Below, piece by piece: positions 41,900 through 50,437 of a stretch of DNA of 64,000 nucleotides (position 1 is its first letter; every line of letters starts with the position of its first letter). The notes beneath the pieces were generated by a model that was not told the origin of the DNA, did not search any database, and saw only the letters and a list, made by a program, of their open reading frames with translations. The position numbers were made by a program, and so were the translations under genes. The stretch covers positions 1 through 64,000 of the forward strand of contig NZ_JACGZW010000017.1 of the NCBI RefSeq assembly GCF_014145675.1. Reading direction: 5' to 3'. This DNA comes from Amycolatopsis dendrobii (GTDB lineage Bacteria; Actinomycetota; Actinomycetes; Mycobacteriales; Pseudonocardiaceae).

Positions 41900-43072
41900 T
41901 CACTCCGCGATCACCACGGTGTCTTCGCGGTCGGGCGCGCGCCGCACACGGCCAACCAGGACCGTCAGGACGAGGCCGCAGATGGTCAAGCCTGCGGCGA
42001 CGAGGTAGATGGGCCGCGGACCAGCGGTCGAGTCGGCGATGAGGCCGCCGAACAGGCCGGCGCAGGCGGCGGCGACCTGGTAGCCGGAGGCATTGACTGC
42101 CATGGCCAGCGTCGGAGCTTCGGCGGCGGTCGCCATCACGCGGGCTTGCATCCCGGGGATGATCGCGAAACCGAGGAGGCCGATCGCCACGACTGCCACC
42201 GCGGTGAATGTCTCGGAGGTCGCGACGAACCAGCTGCCCACCAGGATCGCGGCCAGCAGGCTGAGAAGAAGAGGCTGGAACAGCCGCGGGTTGCGGTCAT
42301 AGAGCGTGCCGCCGACGAGGTTTCCGATCGTCGCGCCGAGGCCATAGGCGAGGAGCAGGATCGGCAGCCGGGCGGCCGGGTGCCCGGCCAGGTCCGTGAG
42401 CAGCGGGGCCAGGTAGCTGAACACCATGAGCACCCCGACGTTGCCGATCGCGGTGATGGCCAGCGCCATCAGCACCGGGCGGCGGCGCAGCATCCGCAAT
42501 TCCGAGACCGCCGAGGTCCGGTTCTCCTCGCTTGGCGAGGCGAGCTGCCAGAACACCAGGCCAAGCCCGATCAGGCAAGCCACGGCGATCACCGCGAACG
42601 TCGCGCGCCAGCCCCACTGACGGCCGATCTGGGTGCCGATGGGCGCCCCGAGGATCATGGCCGCGTTCATCCCGAACGCCAGCCGGGCAACCATGGTCCC
42701 GGCTCGCTCCGGTGGCGCGGAGGTCACCGCGATCACGATTGCCTGGGCGAAAAAGGTCGAGGTCACCAGTGCGGTGACCACTCGAGCCGCCAGCAGCAGC
42801 GAGAAATAGGGAGCGGTGGCGGAGACCGCGTTCCCCGCCACCGCGACGGCCAGCAGGACAAGCAGCAGCCGCTTCCGGTCAACCCCGGCAGTCAGCGCGG
42901 TGACCAGCGGGCCGCCGATGATCATGCCGACGGCGTACGCCGTGACCAGCAGCCCCGCGGTACCGACGGTGACCTGAAGGTCGGCGGCGACCTCCGGCAG
43001 GATCCCGGCCACCACGAACTCGCCGGTGGTGATGCTGAAGACGCAGAACATGAGGATGGCTAGTCGAAGCAT
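41900..43072 (-). CDS. MFS transporter, DHA1 drug-efflux/AraJ-like
   Basis: 390 residues with twelve predicted helices. The N-terminus FCVFSITTGEFVVAGILPEVAADLQVTVGTAGLLVTAYAVGMIIGGPLV is characteristic of the DHA1 subgroup with Cmx/PbuE/AraJ-type exporters. The loop motif GGTLYDRNPR replaces the usual GxLaDrxGrr. It is divergent from a MerR gene with only 60 bases between their starts, and a perfect palindrome lies in that gap. This is the classic arrangement of a drug-responsive efflux pump. The substrate is unknown. Confidence 0.88.
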   Translation of the reverse strand: MLRLAILMFCVFSITTGEFVVAGILPEVAADLQVTVGTAGLLVTAYAVGMIIGGPLVTALTAGVDRKRLLLVLLAVAVAGNAVSATAPYFSLLLAARVVTALVTSTFFAQAIVIAVTSAPPERAGTMVARLAFGMNAAMILGAPIGTQIGRQWGWRATFAVIAVACLIGLGLVFWQLASPSEENRTSAVSELRMLRRRPVLMALAITAIGNVGVLMVFSYLAPLLTDLAGHPAARLPILLLAYGLGATIGNLVGGTLYDRNPRLFQPLLLSLLAAILVGSWFVATSETFTAVAVVAIGLLGFAIIPGMQARVMATAAEAPTLAMAVNASGYQVAAACAGLFGGLIADSTAGPRPIYLVAAGLTICGLVLTVLVGRVRRAPDREDTVVIAE

Positions 43073-43085
43073 GCCCGCACGCTAA

Positions 43086-43107
43086 ACTCTCACGTCGACG
43101 TGAGAGT
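43086..43107. promoter_or_regulatory. Perfect 22-bp palindrome, probable MerR operator
   Basis: Half-site ACTCTCACGTC and its exact complement occupy 43086-43107, between the efflux gene (start 43072) and merR (start 43133). Perfect dyads of about this size overlapping a promoter spacer are the sites of MerR-family activators. The centre contains GTCGAC. Confidence 0.75.
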
Positions 43108-43132
43108 CAAGCCAAGCAGCGAAGGAACCCAG

Positions 43133-43492
43133 GTGAAGATCGGGGAGCTGGCACATCGGACGGGCGTCAGCGTGCGAGCGCTGCGCTACTACGAGGAAAA
43201 GGGCGTGCTGAGGCCGGACCGGACGCCCAGCGGGTACCGGATCTTCGCCGACTCGGACATCCGCAAGGTGGCACACATCCAGACCCTCCTCGCAGCGGGC
43301 CTTGGCATGGACCTCATCGGCGAGATCCTGTCTTGTATGGCAGGCGAGTCACTGCTGCTGGACGCTTGCCGCGAACGACTCGAAGCAGAGCGCCGCCGGA
43401 TCACCGGCGACATCGACCAACTCGTCCACACCCGGTCGCTGCTCGACAACTTGCTCGCAACCACGAGCACCGCGTCATCCCGGGCGTCCTGA
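43133..43492 (+). CDS. MerR-family transcriptional regulator
   Basis: 119 residues from the GTG at 43133, with GAAGGA upstream; an in-frame GTG at 43100 would begin inside the palindrome. The N-terminal winged HTH is KIGELAHRTGVSVRALRYYEEKGVLRPDRTPSGYRIF. A coiled-coil dimer helix (about residues 75-108) follows. There is one short C-terminal tail with no ligand domain. A Cys at about residue 68 and another near 79 do not make a clear metal site. It probably controls the divergent MFS exporter and itself through the intervening palindrome. Confidence 0.9.
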   Translation: MKIGELAHRTGVSVRALRYYEEKGVLRPDRTPSGYRIFADSDIRKVAHIQTLLAAGLGMDLIGEILSCMAGESLLLDACRERLEAERRRITGDIDQLVHTRSLLDNLLATTSTASSRAS

Positions 43493-43513
43493 CGCACAAC
43501 GACGCGGGACAGG

Positions 43514-45148
43514 TCAGGAGCGGCCCGCCCGAGGACGGCCGGGGCGGCGGCCGTTGCCGTTGCCACTGCGCGGGGTCGGCGATTCCGCGGACTTGGCGGA
43601 TTGCGGGTCGGCGGGCGACTGTGCGTCCGGAGTTGCTGCGGATGGGCGCGGAGTTGGCTGGGGCAGGGCAGGTGCGGGTGCGGCAGCCGACGCAGGTGCG
43701 TCAGACGAAGCCTCCGAAGGTGCCGAAGCAGGCGCGTCAACTGGTGTTGAAGCGGCTTCCTCTTCCTGCGTACCGAGGAAGCGCAATGCCTCCTGGACCG
43801 CCTCGTTGGTGGCGGCGATCCGGTCGGCAACCTTGGTGCGCAGATCCAGGGCCAGGGTGCGCGATTCGGTGGCTTCGGTTTGCTTCTGGAGAGCGTCGGC
43901 GAGGGCGGTTTCGGCCTGTGCCTTCTTGATGGCGATCTCTTCCGATGCTCGGCGGTCGGCTTCGGCACGAAGTTTGGCGGCCTCGGCTTCGGCGGCGGCG
44001 TCGGTTTCGGCGCGGACTCGGGCCGATTCCTCGTCGGCAGCGAGGCGAGCGGCTTCGGCGGCAGCGTCTGCCTCGGCGCGGGCCTTGGCGGCTGCCTCGT
44101 CGGCTTCGGTGCGGACGCGGAGGGCTTCGACGTCCTTCTCGTCACGGATGCGGCGGGCTTCGGCGTCGGCGACAGCGCGGGCGTGCTGAGCTTCGGCGTC
44201 TGCCTTGGCGCGGGCTTCCGCGGCAGCTTCGTCGGCCTGGGTGCGGGCGGTCAGCGCCGCCTGGTCTGCCTCGGCGCGGGCTGCGGCGGAGAGTTCGTCG
44301 GCTTCCGCGCGGGCACGGTCGGCGGCTTCGGTGCGGGCGGCGATCTCGGCGTCAGCAGCGGCGGTGCGAGTGGCAATGTCCTCGTCAGCCGCAGCGGTGC
44401 GGGAAGCGATGTCCGCGTCGGCAGCAGCGGTCCGAGTGGCAATGTCCTCATTAGCCGCAGCCGTGCGCGACGCGATGTCCGCGTCGGCAGCAGCAGTGCG
44501 CGTGGCGATGTCTTCGTTGCCTGCCTTGAGCCGTGCTTCCAAGTCCGCCAGGCGGGTCGCGATCTCCTCGTCCGCGGCGGCGGTCCGGCTCGCGATGTCC
44601 GCTTCCGCAGCGGAGATCCGGGACTCCAGATCCGCTTGCCGCGCAGCGAGGTCCTTCTCCGCGGCCGCGACGCGGGCGTCCAGGGCCTCCGAGCGCGCGG
44701 CCAAATCGGCGTGGGTCTCCGCGAGCAGACGCTGGCGTTCCGCTTCCGCTTCTTTGGCCGCTTTGTCCGCTGCCCGTTGGGTTTCGTGGGCGTAGCGGTC
44801 CGCTTCAGTGCGGGTTGAGGTCGCGTCCGCTTCCGCGGAACGGCGGAGGTCGGCGATTTCCTCCTCGGCCAGTTGCACCATCATCCGCACGCGCTCGGAG
44901 ATCGCGCCGGCACCCGCCGGGCTCGACGTGACGCGGACCAGCGCGGCCTTCGCTTCGGACAGCTCCGACTGGGCCGTCGTCAGGGCCTTCGTGAGCTCGC
45001 CCGCGGTGGCCACCGCCTCGTCGCGGCCGTGGGAGGTCGTCTTGAGCTCGCTGGTCAGCTGGGCGATGCGGGTGTCGACCTGATGCGGGTCGTATCCCTT
45101 CCGGGTAACAGCAAAGGCGGGGTGCTGCGGCTTCTCGGGCGCGACCAT
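43514..45148 (-). CDS. DivIVA-like coiled-coil protein with hendecad repeats
   Basis: 544 residues. An N-terminal segment PAFAVTRKGYDPHQVDTRIAQL resembles the membrane-binding start of DivIVA proteins. Residues about 50-460 are almost uninterrupted Ala/Glu/Asp/Arg coiled coil. Residues 213-278 form six consecutive 11-residue units of the type DIATRTAAADA. A C-terminal low-complexity tail rich in Ala/Pro/Ser ends in a basic GNGRRPGRPRAGRS. Proteins of this build (Wag31, Scy and FilP types) scaffold polar growth or the cytoskeleton in actinomycetes. It is not a classical Wag31: the length and repeats are closer to Scy-type. It is convergent with merR. Confidence 0.8.
   Translation of the reverse strand: MVAPEKPQHPAFAVTRKGYDPHQVDTRIAQLTSELKTTSHGRDEAVATAGELTKALTTAQSELSEAKAALVRVTSSPAGAGAISERVRMMVQLAEEEIADLRRSAEADATSTRTEADRYAHETQRAADKAAKEAEAERQRLLAETHADLAARSEALDARVAAAEKDLAARQADLESRISAAEADIASRTAAADEEIATRLADLEARLKAGNEDIATRTAAADADIASRTAAANEDIATRTAAADADIASRTAAADEDIATRTAAADAEIAARTEAADRARAEADELSAAARAEADQAALTARTQADEAAAEARAKADAEAQHARAVADAEARRIRDEKDVEALRVRTEADEAAAKARAEADAAAEAARLAADEESARVRAETDAAAEAEAAKLRAEADRRASEEIAIKKAQAETALADALQKQTEATESRTLALDLRTKVADRIAATNEAVQEALRFLGTQEEEAASTPVDAPASAPSEASSDAPASAAAPAPALPQPTPRPSAATPDAQSPADPQSAKSAESPTPRSGNGNGRRPGRPRAGRS
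44315..44512 (-). repeat. Six tandem 33-bp units inside the coiled-coil gene
   Basis: Each unit encodes an 11-residue block related to DIATRTAAADA (residues 213-278 of the protein), with alternating ATR/ASR and ADA/ANE variants. The nucleotide copies are similar but not identical, so the array is probably the result of repeated duplication under coding constraint. Confidence 0.75.
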
Positions 45149-45277
45149 CGGGCCACCTTAGTGATCGGGGCACCTGCGGCACGTACCGCCAAACGGCTGT
45201 ATTACGAAGCGCGAAACCCGACGTCACGCATGGCATCCTGTCCCCTCGACGTACGCGCGGGCGAACGGGGCAGACGC

Positions 45278-46507
45278 ATGGACCTTTCAGCCATCGCCGC
45301 CGACCTGGCCGCGCACTGGCACGTGTACGCGACCATGCCGTTCATCGCGGCGCTCATCGGCTACCTGACCAAACGCGTCGCGATCGAGATGATGTTCCGG
45401 CCGCTCGAGTTCCGCGGCATCCGGCCCTTCCTCGGCTGGCAGGGCGTCATCCCGGCCAACTCCCGGCGGATGGCCACCACCGCGGTCGACCTGCTGACCA
45501 AGAACCTCCTCGACCCACGAGAGGTCTTCGCGCGGCTCGATCCGGAGGAAATGGTCGCGCAGCTGGAAGAACCGCTGCTGAAGGCGGTCGACGAGGTCAC
45601 CCGCGAGGTGTTCGAGACCTACCAGCCGCGACTGTGGGAAATGCTGCCCGCTCGCGCGCAGCAACTGCTGGTGGACCGCGTCCGCGCGCAGGCTCCCGTG
45701 GTCGTGAAGCGGCTGATGCGCGAAGTGGCGTCGAATGTGGACGAAGTTCTCGACGTCAACGACATGCTGATCAACGCCATGGTCCGGGACAAATCGCTCA
45801 CCTGCCGGCTGATCCGCGAGGTCGCCGCGCCCGAGTTCCGGTTCATCGCGCGCAGCGGAATCGGCTTCGGATTCGTCATCGGACTCGTCCAGCTCATCGC
45901 GTGGGCGCTCACGAAACAACCGGTGATCATGCCGATCTTCGGTTTCGTCACGGGCTTCGTCACAGACTGGCTCGCGCTCAAAATGATCTTCTACCCGCGG
46001 CAGCCGCGCCGGTTCTTGTTCTTCACCTGGCAGGGCATGTTCCAGAAACGCCGCGCGCAGGTCGCCGCGGACTACGGCGCGCTGATCGCGGAGGAAGTTC
46101 TCACCGCGGGCAATGTGCTGGAGGCCGTGTTGACCGGGCCGCGGGCGGACAAGCTGTTCGCGCTCGTCACGCGGGAGGTCCAGCGGACCGTCGACGCGCA
46201 GGCCGGTCTGGCGAAACCGCTGGTCGCGCTGGCTGTCGGCGGGCGCGAGTACCAGCAGATGAAACAGGCCGCCGCGGAGAAGGCCATCGCGTATCTGCCG
46301 GAAACCGTCAAGCACGTCGAGAGTTACGCGACCGACGCGCTCGACGTCCGCAACACCATCGTCGAGAAGATGCAGCAGCTGACACCGCTGGAGTTCGAGG
46401 GCATTCTCCGGCCCGCGTTCAAACAGGACGAGTGGAAGCTGATCGCCGTCGGTGCGGTGATCGGCGGGCTCGTCGGCGAACTGCAGGTCCTGCTCTTGCT
46501 CCACTAA
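45278..46507 (+). CDS. DUF445 membrane protein, copy 1
   Basis: 409 residues from the ATG at 45278. An N-terminal hydrophobic segment (about 14-30) with FIAALIGYLTKRVAIEMMFRPLEFRGIRPFLGWQGVIP leads to a long amphipathic helical region. A central membrane segment (about 190-215) and a C-terminal segment (LIAVGAVIGGLVGELQVLLLL) follow. DUF445 proteins are widespread but uncharacterised. It is the first of three tandem copies on the same strand; the interval to copy 2 is 43 bases. The reading frame opens divergently from the coiled-coil gene, 129 bases away. Confidence 0.88.
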   Translation: MDLSAIAADLAAHWHVYATMPFIAALIGYLTKRVAIEMMFRPLEFRGIRPFLGWQGVIPANSRRMATTAVDLLTKNLLDPREVFARLDPEEMVAQLEEPLLKAVDEVTREVFETYQPRLWEMLPARAQQLLVDRVRAQAPVVVKRLMREVASNVDEVLDVNDMLINAMVRDKSLTCRLIREVAAPEFRFIARSGIGFGFVIGLVQLIAWALTKQPVIMPIFGFVTGFVTDWLALKMIFYPRQPRRFLFFTWQGMFQKRRAQVAADYGALIAEEVLTAGNVLEAVLTGPRADKLFALVTREVQRTVDAQAGLAKPLVALAVGGREYQQMKQAAAEKAIAYLPETVKHVESYATDALDVRNTIVEKMQQLTPLEFEGILRPAFKQDEWKLIAVGAVIGGLVGELQVLLLLH

Positions 46508-46550
46508 TCGCGCGGGTTACCGTTCCGTAGGCAACACGGAGGGGACTCGC

Positions 46551-47765
46551 GTGCACACTTTCGCCGAGCACTGGCCGGTGTACGTCTCCATGCCGTTCAT
46601 CGCGGCGCTGATCGGCTACGTCACCAAACGCGTCGCGATCGAGATGATGTTCCGGCCGCTCGAATTCGTCGGCCTGCGGCCCTTCCTCGGCTGGCAGGGC
46701 GTGCTGCCCGCGAACGCCGAGCGGATGGCGACGACCGCGACCGAAATGCTCACCACCAACCTCGTCGACCCGAAGGAGATCTTCGCCCGGCTCGACCCGG
46801 AGCAGGTCGCGAAGGAGATCGAACAGCCGCTGCTGCGCGTGGTCGAGGACGTCACCCGCGAGGTGATGGAGATCTACCAGCCGCGACTGTGGGAAATGCT
46901 GCCGTCCGGCGCGCAGCAACTGCTGCTGAAACGCGTGCAGGCCGAGGCGCCGCGAGCGATCACGAAGATCATGCGCGAGATTTCCCAGAACATCGAGGAC
47001 GTACTCGACCTCAAGCACATGGTCGTCACGAACCTGGTGCGCGACAAGGCTTTGCTGAACCGGCTGATCCGCGACATCTCGCGGCCGGAAATGCGGTTCA
47101 TCGCGCGCTCGGGCATCTGGTTCGGGTTCATTCTCGGCTGTGTGCAGCTGCTGGTCTGGGCGCTGACGAAGTCGCCGATCGTGCTGCCGCTGTTCGGCCT
47201 CGGGATCGGCTGGCTGACCGACTGGCTCGCGCTCAAAATGATCTTCCTGCCGCGCGAGCCGAAACGGTTCTTCGGCTTCTACAACTGGCAGGGCGTGTTC
47301 CAGAAGCGCCGCGACGAGGTGGCCGCCGACTACGGCGACATGATCGCGCGCGAGATCATCACCGTGCCGAACCTGCTGGAAGCCGTGCTGCGCGGGCCGA
47401 AATCGGACCGGCTGTTCTCGCTGATCAGCCGTGAGGTGCAGAAGACGATCGACGCGCAGGCGAGTGTCGTGAAGCCGTTCGTCGCGATCGCGGTCGGCAC
47501 GAAACGGTTCCAGGAAATGAAGCAGGTCGCCGCCGCGAAAGCCGCCGAGCGAGTGCCGGACACCATCCGGCACGCGGAGACGTACGCGATCAACGCGCTC
47601 GACGTCCGCAACACCATCGTGGACCGGATGCGCAGGCTCAGCCCGCTCGAATTCGAGCAGCTGCTGCGGCCCGCGTTCCGGCAGGACGAATGGAAGCTGA
47701 TCGCGGTCGGCGCGGTGATCGGCGGGCTCGTCGGCGAGCTGCAGGCGTTGCTGCTGCTCGGTTAG
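46551..47765 (+). CDS. DUF445 membrane protein, copy 2
   Basis: 404 residues, GTG start at 46551. It aligns by eye along its whole length with copy 1: FIAALIGYVTKRVAIEMMFRPLEFVGLRPFLGWQGVLPANAERMA, FIARSGIWFGFILGCVQLLVWALTKSPIVLPLFG, KRFFGFYNWQGVFQKRRDEVAADYG, DALDVRN-type LNALDVRNTIVDRM, and the C-terminal QDEWKLIAVGAVIGGLVGELQALLLL. The same three membrane regions are present. Conservation of the WQG and KRR motifs, as in the other copies, marks probable functional sites. No function is known. Confidence 0.88.
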   Translation: MHTFAEHWPVYVSMPFIAALIGYVTKRVAIEMMFRPLEFVGLRPFLGWQGVLPANAERMATTATEMLTTNLVDPKEIFARLDPEQVAKEIEQPLLRVVEDVTREVMEIYQPRLWEMLPSGAQQLLLKRVQAEAPRAITKIMREISQNIEDVLDLKHMVVTNLVRDKALLNRLIRDISRPEMRFIARSGIWFGFILGCVQLLVWALTKSPIVLPLFGLGIGWLTDWLALKMIFLPREPKRFFGFYNWQGVFQKRRDEVAADYGDMIAREIITVPNLLEAVLRGPKSDRLFSLISREVQKTIDAQASVVKPFVAIAVGTKRFQEMKQVAAAKAAERVPDTIRHAETYAINALDVRNTIVDRMRRLSPLEFEQLLRPAFRQDEWKLIAVGAVIGGLVGELQALLLLG

Positions 47766-47813
47766 GACGCGCACGCGATACGGTTTCCTTCCGGAACGGG
47801 GAGGGAGACCCGG

Positions 47814-49037
47814 GTGGACGCGGTGCTGGACGACCTCGCGCGGCACTGGCCGGTGTACGTCTCGATGCCGTTCGTCGCCGCGCTGATCGGCTACGTCACC
47901 AAGCGCGTCGCGATCGAGATGATGTTCCGCCCGCTCGAATTCGTCGGCATCCGGCCGTTCCTCGGCTGGCAGGGCGTGGTCCCGAAGCACGGCGGCCGGA
48001 TGGCCGCGATCGCGACCGACCTGCTCACCGCGAACCTGCTCGACATCGAGGAGGTCTTCGCCCGCGTCGACCCGGTGATCATCACCCGCGAACTCGAGCA
48101 GCCGCTGCTGCGCGCGGTCGACGGGATCGCCCGCGACGTGCTCGAACAGCACCATCCGCGGCTGTGGGAGGTCATGCCCACGCTCGCCCAGGAACTGCTG
48201 ATCAAACAGGTGCAGGCGAGCGCGCCGCAGCTGGTGCGGGAGTTCCTCGACGAGGTCCGCGACAACCTGGACGAGGTCCTCGACGTCCGGCACATGACCG
48301 TCGAACGGCTCACCCGCGACCGCGCGCTGCTGGTCCGGCTGATCCGGGAGACGTCCCGGCCGGAGATGACGTTCATCGCGCGCGCCGGGATCGTCTTCGG
48401 CTTCGTGCTCGGCCTCGTCCAGGCCCTGGTGTGGGCGCTGACCCGGCAGCCGCTGGTGCTGCCGATCTTCGGCGGCGCGATCGGGCTGTTCACCGACTGG
48501 CTGGCGATCAAGATGATCTTCCTGCCGCGCGAACCGGTGCGGCTGGGCCGGGTCATCCTGCAAGGCAAGTTCCAGCGCCGCCGCGCCGAGGTCGCCCGGC
48601 AATACGGCGAACTGGTCGCCAACGAGGTGCTGACCGTCCCGAATCTGCTCGACGCCCTGCTGCGCGGCCCGAAGTCGGACCGGCTCGTGGCAATGGTCGA
48701 ACGCGCCGTCGGGCATGCGGTGGACGCGCAGGTCAGCGCCGCGAAACCGGTGGTCGCGCTCGCCGTCGGGGCACAGCGGCTGCAGGAGATGAAGCACGCC
48801 GCGGCGCAGCGCGCGCTGGCTGAGCTGCCGTTGACCGCGCGCTACGCCGAGGGGTACCTGACCGAGGCGATGGACGTCGCGAAGATGGTGGAACAGCGAA
48901 TGCTCGCGCTGACGCCGCTGGAGTTCGAGGGCTTGCTGCGGCCGGCGTTCCGGCAGGACGAATGGAAGCTGATCGCGGTCGGCGGCGTGATCGGGTTCCT
49001 CGTCGGCGAGCTGCAAGTCCTCCTCATGCTCGGCTGA
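47814..49037 (+). CDS. DUF445 membrane protein, copy 3
   Basis: 407 residues, GTG start after GGGGAGGGAG. It shares the family spine with copies 1 and 2 (FVAALIGYVTKRVAIEMMFRPLEFVGIRPFLGWQGVVPKHGGRMA, FIARAGIVFGFVLGLVQALVWALTRQPLVLPIFGG, LQGKFQRRRAEVARQYG, QDEWKLIAVGGVIGFLVGELQVLLM). It is the most diverged: in the middle loop WQG is replaced by LQG, and DVRNTI becomes DVAKMV. The divergence suggests an old duplication kept for separate roles. It is followed 54 bases later by the AlgJ-like gene. Confidence 0.87.
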   Translation: MDAVLDDLARHWPVYVSMPFVAALIGYVTKRVAIEMMFRPLEFVGIRPFLGWQGVVPKHGGRMAAIATDLLTANLLDIEEVFARVDPVIITRELEQPLLRAVDGIARDVLEQHHPRLWEVMPTLAQELLIKQVQASAPQLVREFLDEVRDNLDEVLDVRHMTVERLTRDRALLVRLIRETSRPEMTFIARAGIVFGFVLGLVQALVWALTRQPLVLPIFGGAIGLFTDWLAIKMIFLPREPVRLGRVILQGKFQRRRAEVARQYGELVANEVLTVPNLLDALLRGPKSDRLVAMVERAVGHAVDAQVSAAKPVVALAVGAQRLQEMKHAAAQRALAELPLTARYAEGYLTEAMDVAKMVEQRMLALTPLEFEGLLRPAFRQDEWKLIAVGGVIGFLVGELQVLLMLG

Positions 49038-49090
49038 CTTTTCGGTGGTTGTTCGCGCCAGGCTCACTCGAACTGACTAACCTCAGTGAC

Positions 49091-50407
49091 GTGTCCGAGC
49101 CACCGCAGCTGCCCGCAGTCCACGAGGCCTACCTGCCCCGCGAGCACGCGCTGCATCGCCCGCGGCACGGCAAACGGCAGCTGACCGCGCTGGTCAGCGC
49201 CCTGTTGTTCTTCGTCACGCCGACCATGCTGTGGGTCGTCGGGGTCCGGCCGAGCGAGATCGAAAACCACAAGCTCGCCGGATTTCCCAGCCTCGGCGAA
49301 GGGTTCGGGTTCTTCACCAACCTCCCCAAATGGGCGACCGACCAGCTGTCGTTCCGGGCTGGTGCGATCAACGCGGCGAACGGGATCAGCGAGGGCGTCT
49401 TCGGCGAGGCCGCACCGCTCGACCAGGGTTCCGCGTCGAACAACGGCCCGATCCCGGCGCCGCCGCTGCAGCAGCCGGGCACGCCGAACACCGGCCCGTC
49501 GCTGCCGAGCGGGCCGGGTTCCAGCCAGGCCGGATACCGCAAGGTCGTCCAAGGCACCGACGGCTGGCTGTACTACGGCTACGACTCCGAGGCGAAATGC
49601 ACGCCGGCCCAGGACATCGACACCACGATGAAGCGGATCGACGAACTGCGCTCGGCGGTCGAGGCGTCCGGGCGGAAGTTCGTGTTCGTGGTGACGCCGG
49701 ACAAGACGACGATGGTGCCGCAGTTCCTCCCCGCGAGTTATCCGGGCAAGGAATGTTCGCAGGCCGCCTCGCCGAACGACTGGTACAAGATCACCACCGA
49801 AGGCCACTCGCTCGACCTGCGCCCGCAGCTGGCGGCCGAAGCGGCCAAGGTCGGCCACCCGATCTACGCCCCCAACGACACGCACTGGCGCGACGAAGGC
49901 GGCCTCGTCCTGACCCGCGCACTCGCCGACACGATCAAGCCGGGCGCGACGAACAGCTGGCTGAGCGCCCCGGACGGCCAGTACGACGCCGTCGCGGACC
50001 TGCCGCTGCTGCTCGGCCAAACCGGCGTCAAGACGAACACCCGCTACAACCTGCGCCCGGACGGCGTCACCGACCGCGCGGGAGAATTCGTCGGCAGCAT
50101 CGACCAGCCGGTGCACCGCTCGGCCGCGCCGATCGTCGGCACGATCGACCAGCCGACCCTGGTCTACGGGGACTCGTTCAGCCTCGCGTCTTCGCGGTAT
50201 CTGGAGGCGGCGTTCACGAATCTCACGTATTTGGCGTATTCGACGGACAAGACGCCGCAGTCGCAGGCGGTGGACCAGTTCGTGAACTCGCACGTGGTCG
50301 TGTTGCAGGCGGTGGAGCGGAATGTTTCGGGCGGGTTGGTGCCCTTTACCGACGAGGGGTTCATTTCGGCGGTGAAGACGGCACTGGCGCAGCACCCGAT
50401 CCGGTAA
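49091..50407 (+). CDS. AlgJ/AlgX-like SGNH acetyltransferase, membrane-anchored
   Basis: 438 residues from the GTG at 49091. One membrane segment at about residues 35-52 follows a basic N-terminus. A Pro/Gly-rich linker (about 115-145) joins it to an extracytoplasmic SGNH-like domain. GTDGWLYYGYDSEAKC resembles the N-terminal AlgX motif; PNDTHWRDEGG supplies the Asp and His, and VYGDSFSLASSRY the nucleophilic Ser. Such proteins take acetyl groups from an AlgI-type MBOAT and transfer them to a polysaccharide. The only MBOAT in the window is 20 kb upstream, in the same orientation. Confidence 0.85.
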   Translation: MSEPPQLPAVHEAYLPREHALHRPRHGKRQLTALVSALLFFVTPTMLWVVGVRPSEIENHKLAGFPSLGEGFGFFTNLPKWATDQLSFRAGAINAANGISEGVFGEAAPLDQGSASNNGPIPAPPLQQPGTPNTGPSLPSGPGSSQAGYRKVVQGTDGWLYYGYDSEAKCTPAQDIDTTMKRIDELRSAVEASGRKFVFVVTPDKTTMVPQFLPASYPGKECSQAASPNDWYKITTEGHSLDLRPQLAAEAAKVGHPIYAPNDTHWRDEGGLVLTRALADTIKPGATNSWLSAPDGQYDAVADLPLLLGQTGVKTNTRYNLRPDGVTDRAGEFVGSIDQPVHRSAAPIVGTIDQPTLVYGDSFSLASSRYLEAAFTNLTYLAYSTDKTPQSQAVDQFVNSHVVVLQAVERNVSGGLVPFTDEGFISAVKTALAQHPIR

Positions 50408-50437
50408 CCGCTTCTTCAAGGCCGGGCACGGCTACGG

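Noticed and set aside
44315..44512. Possible CRISPR-like or satellite array
   Set aside because: The 33-bp units are in frame, encode an 11-residue coiled-coil repeat and have no spacers.
46419..49067. 882-codon frame antisense to the DUF445 genes
   Set aside because: Repeats in it simply mirror the three DUF445 paralogues; no ribosome site or domain.
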